This document shows, one piece after another, positions 34,324 through 44,500 of a stretch of 64,000 nucleotides of DNA. Made by a program: the position numbers and the translations under genes. Positions within the stretch are counted from its first letter, which is position 1, and each line of letters starts with the position of its first letter. This stretch comes from Alteromonas naphthalenivorans (GTDB lineage Bacteria; Pseudomonadota; Gammaproteobacteria; Enterobacterales; Alteromonadaceae): the NCBI RefSeq assembly GCF_000213655.1, contig NC_015554.1, positions 558,001 to 622,000 on the forward strand. Direction: 5' to 3'. Below the pieces are notes generated by a model. It was not told the DNA's origin and made no database searches. It worked only from the letters and a program-made list of their open reading frames with translations.

Positions 34324-36384
34324 ATGAAAAAGATCATTTTTTGTGCGTTCATATTGGGCGTGCTTTTTAACTTACCCGGTTGCGTTACCCAAACAAAGCA
34401 AACATCCCAAAAAGCTTCCGATTTATCTAACCCACAAACATTGCCGTCAACGCTTATCCCCAGAGAAGTTTTATTCGGCAATCCAAGCCGCTATCAAGGG
34501 CGTGTCAGCCCAGATGGCAACAGCATGAGTTTTAGAGCGCCAGTAGATGGTGTCATGAATATTTGGGTTGGCAAAATTGGTGATTTCGACAGTGCGACCC
34601 CCGTTACGCAAGATTCAGGACGCGGTATTCCTCTTCACTTTTGGTCATTAGACAGTCGATATGTATTTTTCACCCAAGATAAAAATGGGGATGAAAATTG
34701 GCATTTGTATCGAATAGATTTAGACAGCGGTGACATAAAGGACTTAACTCCTTATGCAGGTGTGCAAGCTAGCCAGATGGATCAGAACGCGGCATTTCCA
34801 GGCATAGTTGTTGTTGGTATGAATGACCGCGATGCAAAATGGCACGACGTATATAAGGTAGACGTCGCCACTGGGCAGCGCAGCTTAATTATTCAAAACG
34901 ACGGTTTTTCTTATTTCGTGCTTGATAATAAGTTAAACGCGCGTGTCGCGGTAAAGACCGCAGAAGATGGGGCAAGCCATGTTTTTATTAAATCCTTTGA
35001 TGAATGGAATCCTTGGTTTGAAGTTTCCTTCGCAGATTCATCATCTTTCAATATTCTCGGTTTCGATCAACAGAATGAAGGAATATACATGATAGATACG
35101 CGGGAGCGAAATACTGCGGCTCTCGTATATCTACCATTAGGAGACACAACGCCTACTTCCATTGCTAGTAGTGATAAAGTAGATGTAACAAATGTACTGT
35201 TTCATCCCCGCACCCATAAGCCACTAGCTTACGCACTAAACTATATTAGGCCTGTATGGCACGCCATAGATGATGCTCTCATTGACCCCATTAAACAGCT
35301 GAACAGCCAATTAAGTGGCGGCTCACAAGTTTTAGCGCAAACAATTGATAATTCTCTTTGGACTGTATTTACTGACCAAAGTAATCAATCACCTATTTAT
35401 AAAGTATTTGATACTACAACCGGTGAACTATCGAACTTATTTATTACTCAGCCAGAAATTAATGACCTATCTCTTTCTGTTATGCATGGTGTGGTTATTC
35501 CATCACGAGATAATCTAGATTTAGTGAGTTATTTGTCTATACCCTTGGAGGCAGATCCTAACCAAGACGGCAAAGCAGAGCACGCTTCCCCATTGGTTTT
35601 ATTGGTACATGGCGGCCCTTGGGGGAGGGACGAATTTGGCTTTAACCCTTTAGCGCAATGGCTAACAAATCGAGGGTACAGCGTGTTACAAGTTAACTTT
35701 CGCGCTTCAACAGGTTTTGGTAAAGCGTTTGTAAACGCAGGAGATAAAGAGTGGGCGGGTGCCATGCACAACGACCTAATTGATGCGAAAGAATGGGCGA
35801 TAGAGCAAGGTATTACATCGAATGACCAAGTCGCCATTATGGGAGGAAGTTACGGCGGCTATGCTACGCTAACCGGGCTCACTGTTACCCCAGAAGCATT
35901 CCAATGTGGCGTTGATATTGTTGGGCCATCAAACTTAATCACCTTGCTCGACTCTATTCCTCCTTACTGGGAAAGCTTTCGTCAGGTGTTTTATCATGCG
36001 ATAGGCGACCCAAATACTGAAGAAGGGTTAGCTCTGCTTAAAGCGCGTTCGCCTATCACTCATGTGGACCAGATAGAAAAGCCTTTACTCATTGGACAAG
36101 GAGCGAATGATCCTAGAGTAAAACAAGCGGAGTCTGACCAAATCGTGGAAGCGATGAAAAAGCGCAATATTCCTGTAACGTATGTGCTTTACCCCGATGA
36201 AGGACATGGTTTTAGCAAGCCTGAAAATAACCTTTCATTTTTTGCCGTTGCTGAAGCTTTTCTAGGCACGTGTTTAGGGGGGCGAATAGAACCGATAGGT
36301 GATGATTTCAGTGGCTCTAGCATAAAGGTTGTTCATGGAGCTGAATTCATTCCTGGTTTGGCCGAGCATTTAGGCACTAAATAA
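34324..36384 (+). CDS. S9-family peptidase lipoprotein (prolyl oligopeptidase/acylaminoacyl peptidase-like)
   Basis: A 687-residue protein from ATG 34324 (AAGGAAAG upstream); a frame extending to 34288 lacks support. A lipobox LFNLPGC near residue 20 marks it as a lipoprotein. A beta-propeller with TolB-like repeats (about 60-400) precedes an alpha/beta hydrolase domain (about 430-680). The catalytic Ser is in GGSYGGYA (near 507), Asp in GANDPRV and His in DEGHGF. Family members cut short peptides, so it probably degrades peptides in the periplasm. It is monocistronic, followed by a REP-like hairpin. Confidence 0.92.
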   Translation: MKKIIFCAFILGVLFNLPGCVTQTKQTSQKASDLSNPQTLPSTLIPREVLFGNPSRYQGRVSPDGNSMSFRAPVDGVMNIWVGKIGDFDSATPVTQDSGRGIPLHFWSLDSRYVFFTQDKNGDENWHLYRIDLDSGDIKDLTPYAGVQASQMDQNAAFPGIVVVGMNDRDAKWHDVYKVDVATGQRSLIIQNDGFSYFVLDNKLNARVAVKTAEDGASHVFIKSFDEWNPWFEVSFADSSSFNILGFDQQNEGIYMIDTRERNTAALVYLPLGDTTPTSIASSDKVDVTNVLFHPRTHKPLAYALNYIRPVWHAIDDALIDPIKQLNSQLSGGSQVLAQTIDNSLWTVFTDQSNQSPIYKVFDTTTGELSNLFITQPEINDLSLSVMHGVVIPSRDNLDLVSYLSIPLEADPNQDGKAEHASPLVLLVHGGPWGRDEFGFNPLAQWLTNRGYSVLQVNFRASTGFGKAFVNAGDKEWAGAMHNDLIDAKEWAIEQGITSNDQVAIMGGSYGGYATLTGLTVTPEAFQCGVDIVGPSNLITLLDSIPPYWESFRQVFYHAIGDPNTEEGLALLKARSPITHVDQIEKPLLIGQGANDPRVKQAESDQIVEAMKKRNIPVTYVLYPDEGHGFSKPENNLSFFAVAEAFLGTCLGGRIEPIGDDFSGSSIKVVHGAEFIPGLAEHLGTK

Positions 36385-36398
36385 AGCGCCAAATCAAA

Positions 36399-36437
36399 GG
36401 GGCAGAGTATATTTTTTTCAGAAAAGTACTCTGCCCC
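36399..36437. repeat. GTAC-type REP-like palindrome 1 / terminator
   Basis: GGGGCAGAGTA (36399-36409) pairs with TACTCTGCCCC (36427-36437), with a T-run in the loop and ATTTCTTTT after. The same GGGGYAGAGTAC family recurs at 38994, 39597 and 56887. It lies between convergent S9 peptidase and dehydrogenase remnant. Confidence 0.75.
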
Positions 36438-36445
36438 CATTTCTT

Positions 36446-36580
36446 TTAGCTAACAGTCACCACTGCTTTTTGTTTGGCTTCTTTAGAATAACGAAGCGCA
36501 TCGTTGAGGTTTTCAAAAGCAAACACTTGGGGTATTTCTGCCAAACCTTCGCTTGCATAATACCTATCTAATACCTCTCT
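36446..36580 (-). pseudogene. C-terminal remnant of a zinc-type dehydrogenase/quinone reductase
   Basis: The minus frame reads IREVLDRYYASEGLAEIPQ then VFAFENLNDALRYSKEAK and ends VVTVS before a TAA at 36446-36448. This resembles the C-terminal end of MDR-family dehydrogenases. The frame runs into the 3' end of the DkgB-like gene with no start codon, so only the tail of the gene survives. Confidence 0.55.
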
Positions 36581-37403
36581 AATCCCACTCTGGGGCAAAG
36601 TCTGGTGTGGCCTGACGATCGCCGCAGTCTAGTGCGTCAATTTTTGCAATGTCTTCTGCATCAAGCGTCAGCTCAAGTGCTTTGATATTGGTTTCCAAGT
36701 TCTTACGCTTGGTGGATGATGGAATAGTCACAAGGCCGTTGGCAAGCTCCCAGGCCACAACCACTTCGGCTGCGCTCACCCCATGCTTCTCTGCAATGGC
36801 AACAATGGTGTCGTCTTTTAACACTTTGCCTACGGCAAATGGCATGTAGCCGGTAACAACAATGCCATGTTTTTCACACGCAGCTCGCACCTTAGTGTTG
36901 GTCAGATAAGGATGAACTTCAACTTGGTTAGTGGCAATAACACCTTCACCTAAAATACCTACGGCTTGTTCAACTTGAGCCACCGTAAAGTTAGAAATGC
37001 CGATTTCTTTGGTAAGGCCTAACGCTTTCACTTTTAGTAACTCACCTAAGTATTCTTCCATGCTTTCACCGTTTTCTGGTGACGGCCAGTGAATAAGCAG
37101 TAGGTCTACGTAATCTAGCTGAAGTTTTGACAAGCTTTCTTTTACACTGTCAACAAAGCTGGCTTTGTTTAGCTTATCGTTCCATACTTTGGTGGTAACG
37201 TATAAATCTTCACGTGCTACGGCACTGTCTTTAATAGCCCGGCCCACGGCTTCTTCATTGCCATAAATTTGTGCGGTATCAATGTGGCGGAAACCTACTT
37301 CTAGGGCCATCGTCACGCTGTTATATGCTTCTTCGTCTTTTAAACGAAATGTGCCTACACCCAGTGAAGGAATTTTAGACTGTGACTGATTTACGTTAGG
37401 CAT
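36579..37403 (-). CDS. dkgB: Aldo/keto reductase, 2,5-diketo-D-gluconate reductase B-like
   Basis: A 274-residue NADPH-dependent reductase of normal AKR length. The catalytic tetrad is visible: Asp and Tyr in DTAQIYGNE (about 44-52), Lys in TTKVWNDK and His in LLIHWPSP. The cofactor-binding region is near IPSSTKRKNLETN. AAGGAGG precedes the ATG. Overall it resembles DkgB; the true substrate may be methylglyoxal or other aldehydes. It is flanked on both sides by remnants of other oxidoreductase genes. Confidence 0.88.
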   Translation of the reverse strand: MPNVNQSQSKIPSLGVGTFRLKDEEAYNSVTMALEVGFRHIDTAQIYGNEEAVGRAIKDSAVAREDLYVTTKVWNDKLNKASFVDSVKESLSKLQLDYVDLLLIHWPSPENGESMEEYLGELLKVKALGLTKEIGISNFTVAQVEQAVGILGEGVIATNQVEVHPYLTNTKVRAACEKHGIVVTGYMPFAVGKVLKDDTIVAIAEKHGVSAAEVVVAWELANGLVTIPSSTKRKNLETNIKALELTLDAEDIAKIDALDCGDRQATPDFAPEWD

Positions 37404-37425
37404 GATGCCTCCTTGTTAATTTCCG

Positions 37426-37707
37426 TTACTGATGAAAATGCGGTAGCACGTGCTCAGCAATTCGCTGCATTGCGTCTTCAACCTGCAGCGTATTTCGCCT
37501 GAAGTGAAGGCCAATATGGTTAACGCCCGCGCTTTTCATTGCCTTAAGCTCTTTGATAAGCCCGTTTACGCCAGTTTCAACCCCGAATCGGTGGCGTTTT
37601 ATCGGCGCTTCGTCGTCTTCAACCAAATTAAGGTGAATAAAGCTAACGTAAGGTTTATTTCCCGCAACTTCCCGCCATAAAGCTACGCGTTTAATGTGAT
37701 CGCTTAT
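37426..37707 (-). pseudogene. C-terminal remnant of a luciferase-like (LLM) flavin oxidoreductase
   Basis: An open frame without proper start reads DHIKRVALWREVAGNKPYVS, FIHLNLVEDDEAPIK, FGVETGVNGLIKELKAMKSAG and VNHIGLHFRRN to a stop at 37426. GVNHIGLHFR is typical of the C-terminal strand of luciferase-family monooxygenases. It overlaps the 3' end of the MFS gene by 17 bp. Its N-terminal two thirds are missing. Confidence 0.6.
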
Positions 37708-38854
37708 CTAAGTAACCGCTGTACCTTGTTACCACTAACGCAGACACAGAAATAGCAGCGCCTATCCATGCGGTGTCAGACAGCTCCATGCCGTCTACAA
37801 TGGCACCGCCAACAATTGAACCTAACGCAATACCAATGTTGAACGCTGCAATGTTTAGCCCTGAAGCTACATCTACTGCATTTGGTGTGAATTTTTCAGC
37901 AAGCTGCACAACATATACTTGCAGGCCTGGTACGTTTCCAAATGCAAACGCCCCCCACACTAGAATAGTAATTACTGCAGCAATTTTGTGACCCATGGTG
38001 AAGGTGAGGGCGAACAAAATAATGGCTAGAGCGCTGAAGATAATAGTGAGCGCGCGAATAGGGCCTTTTTTATCAGCTAATTTACCGCCATAAATATTTC
38101 CAACAGCAACTGAGGCACCGTAAACCAGCATGATCAAGCTAATCGCAGAAGGCGCAAACCCTGATTCTTGTTGCAAAATAGGCGCAAGGTAAGTGAACGC
38201 GGTAAAGGTGCCGCCGTAACCTAAAATGGTCATTAGGTATACCAAAACTAAACGGGGCTGAACCAATACTTTCATCTGCTCGCTTAACGTAGCAGGCTTA
38301 CTTTGTTTTAAGTTATTTGGCACAAGTAACGCGCTGCCAATAAGCGCAATAGTGCCTAAAGCAGATACCACTAAGAATGTGGCTCTCCATCCATAGCTTT
38401 GTCCAATCCATGTGCCAAGCGGTACACCTGTTACCAAGGCAACGGTAAGGCCAGTAAACATAATGGCAATGGCGCTGGCTTCTTTTTCTTTAGCAACCAA
38501 GCTGGTGGCGATAGTAGAGCCAATTGAAAAGAACACACCATGGGCAAGGCCAGTTAAGATACGCGCCAGTATTAGGCTTTCGTAACTAGGTGCTTGCCAG
38601 GCAAGAATATTACCGGCAACAAACAAAGCCATAAGGCTTAACAGTACGTGTTTTCTGTTCCATTTACCGGTTAACGCAGTTAATACGGGCGCGCCAATGG
38701 CTACGCCCACAGCGTAAAGGCTAACGAGTAATCCCGCGCTGGGTAGGGTTACGCCAAGATCTGACGCTATCGTGGGCACTAACCCCACAATCACAAATTC
38801 GGTAGTACCAATAGCAAACGCACTTAACGTTAACGCAAATAATGCAATAGGCAT
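37691..38854 (-). CDS. MFS transporter, DHA1 drug:H+ antiporter type
   Basis: A 387-residue inner-membrane protein with twelve predicted helices. The N-terminus ALTLSAFAIGTTEFVIVGLVPTIASD is characteristic of the AraJ/YdhP-like branch of DHA1 exporters. The loop 2-3 motif appears as GKWNRKHVLL. GAGGA precedes the ATG. The substrate cannot be predicted. It is probably cotranscribed with the downstream remnants and DkgB-like gene. Confidence 0.9.
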   Translation of the reverse strand: MPIALFALTLSAFAIGTTEFVIVGLVPTIASDLGVTLPSAGLLVSLYAVGVAIGAPVLTALTGKWNRKHVLLSLMALFVAGNILAWQAPSYESLILARILTGLAHGVFFSIGSTIATSLVAKEKEASAIAIMFTGLTVALVTGVPLGTWIGQSYGWRATFLVVSALGTIALIGSALLVPNNLKQSKPATLSEQMKVLVQPRLVLVYLMTILGYGGTFTAFTYLAPILQQESGFAPSAISLIMLVYGASVAVGNIYGGKLADKKGPIRALTIIFSALAIILFALTFTMGHKIAAVITILVWGAFAFGNVPGLQVYVVQLAEKFTPNAVDVASGLNIAAFNIGIALGSIVGGAIVDGMELSDTAWIGAAISVSALVVTRYSGYLDKRSH

Positions 38855-38993
38855 TGTTAATCCTCACAAAGATGGCTCAAAAGAGCTGTTATTTAAGTGC
38901 ACACAGTGTGACGATAAATTTGTTTGTGAAAAACAGCACTAATAACAAAACACTTTTTCGATTTTTGAAAATATAAATGGTGGGGGTAGCAAT

Positions 38994-39040
38994 AATGGGG
39001 TCAGTGTACTTTATTGCCTAAAAAGTACTCTGGTCCCATT
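38994..39040. repeat. GTAC-type REP-like palindrome 2
   Basis: AATGGGGTCAGTGTACTTT (38994-39012) and AAAGTACTCTGGTCCCATT (39022-39040) are complementary with a few mismatches. Same family as the elements at 36399, 39597 and 56887. Confidence 0.75.
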
Positions 39041-39143
39041 TCTCGGAACAGATAAAATTGAGTAGATAAAGAAAAACTGCGTGTTGGTAAATATCATCAG
39101 CGAAACACGTTATAATGGCTTATAAATGTGAATAGGAATTGAT

Positions 39144-39590
39144 ATGAAAGTCTGTGGTGTAGATTTAAAAGGTAACGAAGCAAATGTGTGTCTATTGTCG
39201 CTAATAGATGGTTTGTTTCATGTTCCCGACTGCCGTACACGCCGGTTAACATTAGCCGATACCAGTGCTAAAGGGCTCAAAAGCTTTCAAAGTACTTTCG
39301 CTAAACTTGTTGCCGACTACAAAATTGATGCTGTGATAATTCGCCAGCGTCAAAGCAAAGGTAAATTTGCTGGAAGCGCTATTGGCTTCAAATTAGAAGC
39401 GGCTATTGAATTAATTGAAGGGTTGAATGTAATTGTATATAGCCCAACTGATATTAAAGAATCTTTACGCAGAAACCCAATTTCAGTGCCTTTTGCCGAA
39501 ACGGGTTTAAAACAGTTTCAAGAACCAGCTTTTACTTCCGCTTATGCATGGTTAATGCAGAACCATTACGCTTCGCAAACAGGCGAATAA
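39144..39590 (+). CDS. DUF3010 family protein
   Basis: A 148-residue cytoplasmic protein common in Alteromonas, Shewanella and Vibrio. The N-terminus KVCGVDLKGNEANVCLLSL looks like the first strands of an RNase H/RuvC-like fold with Asp6 in the usual place, and RQRQSKGKFAGSA is conserved. Enzymatic activity is unproven. It is bracketed by two REP-like palindromes (38994-39040 and 39597-39631). Confidence 0.85.
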   Translation: MKVCGVDLKGNEANVCLLSLIDGLFHVPDCRTRRLTLADTSAKGLKSFQSTFAKLVADYKIDAVIIRQRQSKGKFAGSAIGFKLEAAIELIEGLNVIVYSPTDIKESLRRNPISVPFAETGLKQFQEPAFTSAYAWLMQNHYASQTGE

Positions 39591-39596
39591 ATTATG

Positions 39597-39631
39597 GGGG
39601 CAGGGTACTTAATCTTTTAATACTCTTGCCC
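39597..39631. repeat. GTAC-type REP-like palindrome 3 (degenerate)
   Basis: GGGGCAGGGTACTT pairs imperfectly with AATACTCTTGCCC across a short T-rich loop. It could end the DUF3010 transcript. Confidence 0.55.
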
Positions 39632-39726
39632 AACATAACCGTCATGCGGTGGTGAAAGAAACGATCTAGTCCGCCTACAATAGCGCCTTTCTTTTCAGTG
39701 TAAATCGCCTTCACCTTCACCTTCAC

Positions 39727-39831
39727 CTATACCACGTTTCGATTGATTACTGATGTACCATTAAGTAAAGGTGTTAAACCAATAGCTTGAGTGAGTTTAG
39801 CTGGGCCCGAACATAGTTTTTTGCTAGCAGA
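39727..39831 (-). pseudogene. Remnant of 3-methyladenine DNA glycosylase (AAG/Mpg family)
   Basis: The minus frame reads SASKKLCSGPAKLTQAIGLT and PLLNGTSVINRNVV, with stops on both sides. GPAKLTQAIGL...NG matches the GPGKLxxALGIxxxxNG motif of AAG-family glycosylases. Only about 35 codons remain. The rest of 39632-40232 holds a triple TTCACC repeat near 39710 and no gene I can support. Confidence 0.55.
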
Positions 39832-40232
39832 TTACATTATCACCTTAAAGAGCGCTGACTCATTTTTTGCTTCACGTATGGACAAGATCAAAGCCCGCGG
39901 GTTGAATCACCATTGTAAAGAACTACGACATTAGAGTGACAGCGCCGACTAGTGTGCATACTTACAACTGCTACAGAAAACAGTAGATTAACGTGTTTTC
40001 TTGCTTTTAACCGTTGTACGTAAAAAAGGCTGACAATTATCCTCGAATATACCTGGTAAAGTGCTAATTCAAAGCGCCAATTATGTTGCCCATTCATTGA
40101 AATTATTTTTAACTTAAAAATTAAATTTCATTAACATGGCTGGAAATTCTATTTAATTTCAAATGTATAAACCCCTTTCTGAAAACCTAATTCCACAAAT
40201 TAACGATGTTGTCTGCACAAATATTCACCGAT

Positions 40233-40249
40233 TTGGCCTGCGTAATGCA
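40233..40249 (+). promoter_or_regulatory. Sigma-54 promoter candidate for the cohesin-like PEP-CTERM gene
   Basis: TTGGCCTGCGTAATGCA fits the YTGGCACGRNNNTTGCW consensus with invariant GG (-24) and GC (-12) separated by exactly 10 nt. The predicted start is near 40261, leaving a leader of about 135 nt. Confidence 0.55.
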
Positions 40250-40395
40250 TAGTCATTCGCGGATTGCGCACATATAAAACAAGCCATTGAATGGACTTAG
40301 CAACGGAATGCTACTGTAGTTTGGTCAAATCTCCGCCTGCTCTTTCAATTGCTGCTCCACGCAACTCTGAATAACTAGTTAAAAAAGGAATAACT

Positions 40396-41031
40396 ATGTC
40401 TATCTCAAAAAGTACGTCTAAGCTACGCCTAGCAATACTTTCTATGGTATTGCTATTAGGTTTCAGTACAACTGCGAATGCAGCCATTATTACACTTACG
40501 CCAAGCTCTTCAGCCTTGAACGTTGGTGATATTGTAACCATCGATTTTGTTATCAGTGATTTAGTAGCTGGCGCTGCACCTAGCCTCTCGGCCTACGTTG
40601 TTGATGTATTGTTTAATAATGCTTTGTTTAACTTCGTCAGTGTCTTTAGTTACGGTACAGATTTGGGGGCTTCACTCAATAGCCCTGTAGAGAACATACC
40701 CCCTCTCATACTACCTGGTATTGTAGGTGTGTTTGATTCTACATTCGAATCGGCCGCATTTTTAGATACTAACCAACCAGCAAGTTTCACAATGTTTTCT
40801 ATGATATTTCAAGCATTAAACGTAGGTACTGGGGGGTTCACCATCGACACATTTATGTCTAGTTTCTCGAACTCAGACAGTACGGGATTGATTGACATTA
40901 CCGCAATAAATACCACTAGCGTCAGCATTACTAACGAGGTGTCTACCGTTTCTGAGCCAGCTACTGGTGTATTGTTTCTCACTTTGGTTGCAGGAATTTT
41001 AGCCGCCAATCGCCGTCGTCGTGTGTCTTAG
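40396..41031 (+). CDS. PEP-CTERM protein with cohesin-like domain
   Basis: A 211-residue exported protein. It has AAGGA before the ATG and a signal peptide ending TTANAA near residue 30. The domain that follows starts SSALNVGDIVTIDFVISDL and has YVVDVLFNNALFNFVSV, the strand pattern of cohesin domains. The C-terminus SEPATGVLFLTLVAGILAAN-RRRR is a PEP-CTERM sorting signal (SEP variant, hydrophobic helix, Arg cluster), recognised by exosortase. The product is expected to be cleaved and placed at the cell surface. It is first of a row that includes a dockerin-bearing protein. Confidence 0.82.
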   Translation: MSISKSTSKLRLAILSMVLLLGFSTTANAAIITLTPSSSALNVGDIVTIDFVISDLVAGAAPSLSAYVVDVLFNNALFNFVSVFSYGTDLGASLNSPVENIPPLILPGIVGVFDSTFESAAFLDTNQPASFTMFSMIFQALNVGTGGFTIDTFMSSFSNSDSTGLIDITAINTTSVSITNEVSTVSEPATGVLFLTLVAGILAANRRRRVS

Positions 41032-41068
41032 GGGCATACGCGATTCTTTTTCATGAAGGAATATGATC

Positions 41069-41413
41069 ATGAAACATCTCGTAACAAAAGCCGTTGCTGG
41101 AGTGATATTGTCCGGCGTTACCCTGGTAGCCTCTGCCGACTCTATTGGCCTTAGCTTTGATGTGATAGCTAAGTCTAGTAGCCAAGTGGAATTCAACTTA
41201 CTTGCCGAGAATATCGGTACCCAACCCATCTATAACGTCATTATTGAACCTAGCTTTGAAGAAATCTCACAACTTAATTACGGTGACCTATCAGCCGGTT
41301 CCCAGGAAGGTAGATATGTCAACCTTCAATGGGCGGCAGACGAACCACCTACACTAAGTTGGAAGATTACTTATGTCGATGCTAACGGCAATACCGTCGT
41401 AGAACATCAATAA
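41069..41413 (+). CDS. Small exported protein of unknown function
   Basis: A 114-residue product if started at ATG 41069, which has AAGGA at good spacing; ATG 41063 is too close. A signal peptide (KHLVTKAVAGVILSGVTLVASA) is followed by a beta-rich domain of about 90 residues (LSFDVIAKSSSQVEFNLLAEN, SWKITYVDANGNTVVEH) resembling a single Ig/CARDB-like fold. The family is unknown. It lies between the cohesin-like and dockerin genes and may be part of the same surface complex. Confidence 0.75.
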   Translation: MKHLVTKAVAGVILSGVTLVASADSIGLSFDVIAKSSSQVEFNLLAENIGTQPIYNVIIEPSFEEISQLNYGDLSAGSQEGRYVNLQWAADEPPTLSWKITYVDANGNTVVEHQ

Positions 41414-41550
41414 ATAACGTTTACCAGGCACTATTCTCGCAGTCTTCTTTGTCTTAGCCGTTCTAAAAGTGTGAGCAACCCACACACACATTATGGATTC
41501 GTGTGTATTGGGGGCTATTGTGCCGACAAAAGAGAAATAAGGATATCACC

Positions 41551-44500
41551 ATGAATGTATTTAAACGGTATGGCCAATCGCTGCTTATCGCGCTTGCTTT
41601 GTGCGCGGCAACAGTTGCTAACGCCAAAACCGACCTCGTCTTTATTGTCGATGGCTCCGGCAGTATTAACAGTAGTGACTGGAATATTCAGCGACAAGGT
41701 ATTGTTGCTGCCATTCAAGACACTCTCGTTGTGCCACGTGACGGAAGTATTTCAATTGCTGTCATCCAGTTTGCTGGCTCAACGCGGATAGAATTTCCCC
41801 ATCGTTTAATTGACTCTGAAGCAGACGCGCAAGCTGCCATTTCGGCTGTTCAGTCAATGAGCCAATTCAGGGGCTCAACAGGCCCAGGTAACGGAATAAA
41901 CACCGCAACAAGTCATCTTATCTCTATTGGCGCGCTGGAGGACGATTTCCAAAGTTACTGTCTGTCTACCGACGGTAATCGCAATACAGGGGATACTGTT
42001 CAAAACGCAATTAGCACAGCACAAAGTGCTAATTTCATTCTTGATCGTTTTAGTGTGATCGCAATTGAAGATCCACCTTATTTCGATGCGACCGATGCTG
42101 CGAACAGTTATGACCCTCACGTATTCGGCGGTGGGGCCGTGTTTGTGGTTACAAGTTTTACCGAATTTGCCGGTTTCGTTGGTTCACTTTGTATGGGTGA
42201 ACCTTTGAAACTGGTGGGTATGGAAGTTACACAGGTTGTGCAGGACTTGGATAACAAAGTGCAGCTTGTTGAGAAAAAGAAAACCTTAGTCAGAACTTAT
42301 ATCGAACCCAAAGACGGCACTGATCCTGTAAAAGCAACCGCGCGCTTGAAAGGATCGCGTGGCGGGGTTGACCTTCCAGGTTCACCATTAACTGCCAGTA
42401 ATTCTGGTGGCTCAATTGTGGCTAAACCCGATGCGCTATCTCGTCGTGACACCTTAAGCGACAGCCTAAATTTCCAACTGCCTGACTCTTGGCTTTCTGG
42501 TAGTGTAGAGCTTGAGCTTGAAGCGGTTGGTGGCACTCTTGATTGCATGGAAAGTGCAGGCCCAACTGCAAACGATTGTATGTCTACGGTTACCTTTAAC
42601 CAAGGCTCTGAGCTTGAAGTAAAATTCGTCAAAGTTAAATACGAAAAATCGGGCTCCACAATCCAACCAAGTAATGCTGATTTAAACGAGTTAGAGCAAC
42701 GTTTACTAGCTACTTTCCCAACATCTAAAATTGATCGTACTACTGGTACGTTAGATATGGGTGCCAGTGGCGATCCGAAGGTCGATGATGTGCTTAGTCG
42801 CCTTGAGTCTATGCGTTTCTTAGACTTTTGCTGGGATTTGTTTGGATGTGAACGTCTTTATTACGGAGCAGTGGATCAAACGGGTCGTCTACTAACGTCT
42901 AGCGGCGGTGGCACTGGTGGCAAAGCTAACGGTATTCCTGGCTCAGTTTCCGCTGGGGTGATTCAAGATGGAAACAGCTACGGGCGTAACCGTCACGGAC
43001 ACGAGATTGCGCATACAATGGGGCGCCATCATGCCTCGAATGCGGCATTAGTTGGTACGCAAGTGTTCGGTACAGAAACCTATGAAAAAGGAGCTTGTGG
43101 CTCATTTGCGGAAGAAAGCGCACCGAATTTCCCGAATATCTTTAACGTATCGGGAACCCTGCGCGCAACTCTCGGCCCGATGAGCTCAGGCGATAATAAG
43201 GTAGTTTATGGCTGGGATAGCCAACGTAATTCAGTTGTTGACCCCAATACAACTTTTGCCATGATGAGTTATTGTAGCGGTTTCCGCTGGCCTTCAGATT
43301 TTAACTACGAAGGTATCCGCTCGTACATTAACACTAATTTTTCAACGGCAAGCCTTATTGGGCCATCTCCACTTGCAGTTGAAAGCTTTTCAACACAGGC
43401 TGCAAGTTACACTCAGTGGAAATTAATCCGCGGTATTATCGATTTGAACAATCACTCTGTTCAGTTCTTGCCAGCGTTGCCATTTGAGCTACCTACGGGG
43501 GTGATCCCACCTAACCAAGATGGTACTAGCTATATTCTCGAAGTTAAAAATTCATCGGGTAATATTATAGACTCAGTGCTATTTACACCTGCCATGCTGG
43601 AAGGCGATGGTGAGACTGGCGGGGGAGCAGGCCAGCCCGACAATGGTACTGCGCTGATGTTAGTACCAATAATGAGTTCTTCAGATATATCAATGATTAC
43701 AGTCAGACGCACCGCCAACAATGATATTGTTGGAACGCAAACGGCAAGTGATAATGCGCCTGAAGTTGAAGTGACTTTCCCGAATGGTGGTGAAATATTA
43801 AATCCACCTGACGTAGATATCGTTTGGGCTAGCAGTGATGATGATTCTTCTGACGTATTAACACACACCGTGCAGTTCAGTCCAGATTCGGGAACAACAT
43901 GGGAAACACTGGTAACAGACTTTCCAGGAAATACGCTTAATGTATCTCTTTTTGATCTTGCTCAGACAACACAGGGGCTAGTACGCGTAATTGCTTCTGA
44001 CGGTTTTCTGTCTGGTAGTGATGAGTCTGATAACATATTCACTACGCCCAATACACCGCCATCTTGCCAGATAACTTCTCCTGTAAATGGCGCGTCGTTT
44101 GTAGGAGTGCAGCCTATCAACCTAAGCGTATTTACTCACGATACTGAAGAGGGTACAGTGAGTAATATTCAATGGAGCAGTAACTTAGATGGCAACCTGG
44201 GTAACGGAGAAACCATCCAAACTGAATTGGGAACTGGAATAAATGCGTCTGGTATTCGTCGTCTTCGCGAAGGTACACATATCATCACTATGAACTGTAC
44301 TGATGGCGGTGGCTTGTCTGCACAAGATACAATTTCCATTTCCGTAAGCCTGATCCAGCAACAAATTAAAGGTGATGCGGATAACGATGGTGATGTAGAT
44401 CGCAATGACATCCTGTTGCTAAGACAAGATCTCGGTAAGCCGACTGATGGCAGTAGTTGTGGTGCGAAATGTGACATGAACGATGACGGTGTTATCAATG

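Noticed and set aside
41414..41550. Intrinsic terminator between the small exported gene and the dockerin gene
   Set aside because: The CACACACA/TGTGTATT pairing near 41479-41514 is imperfect and has no T-tract.
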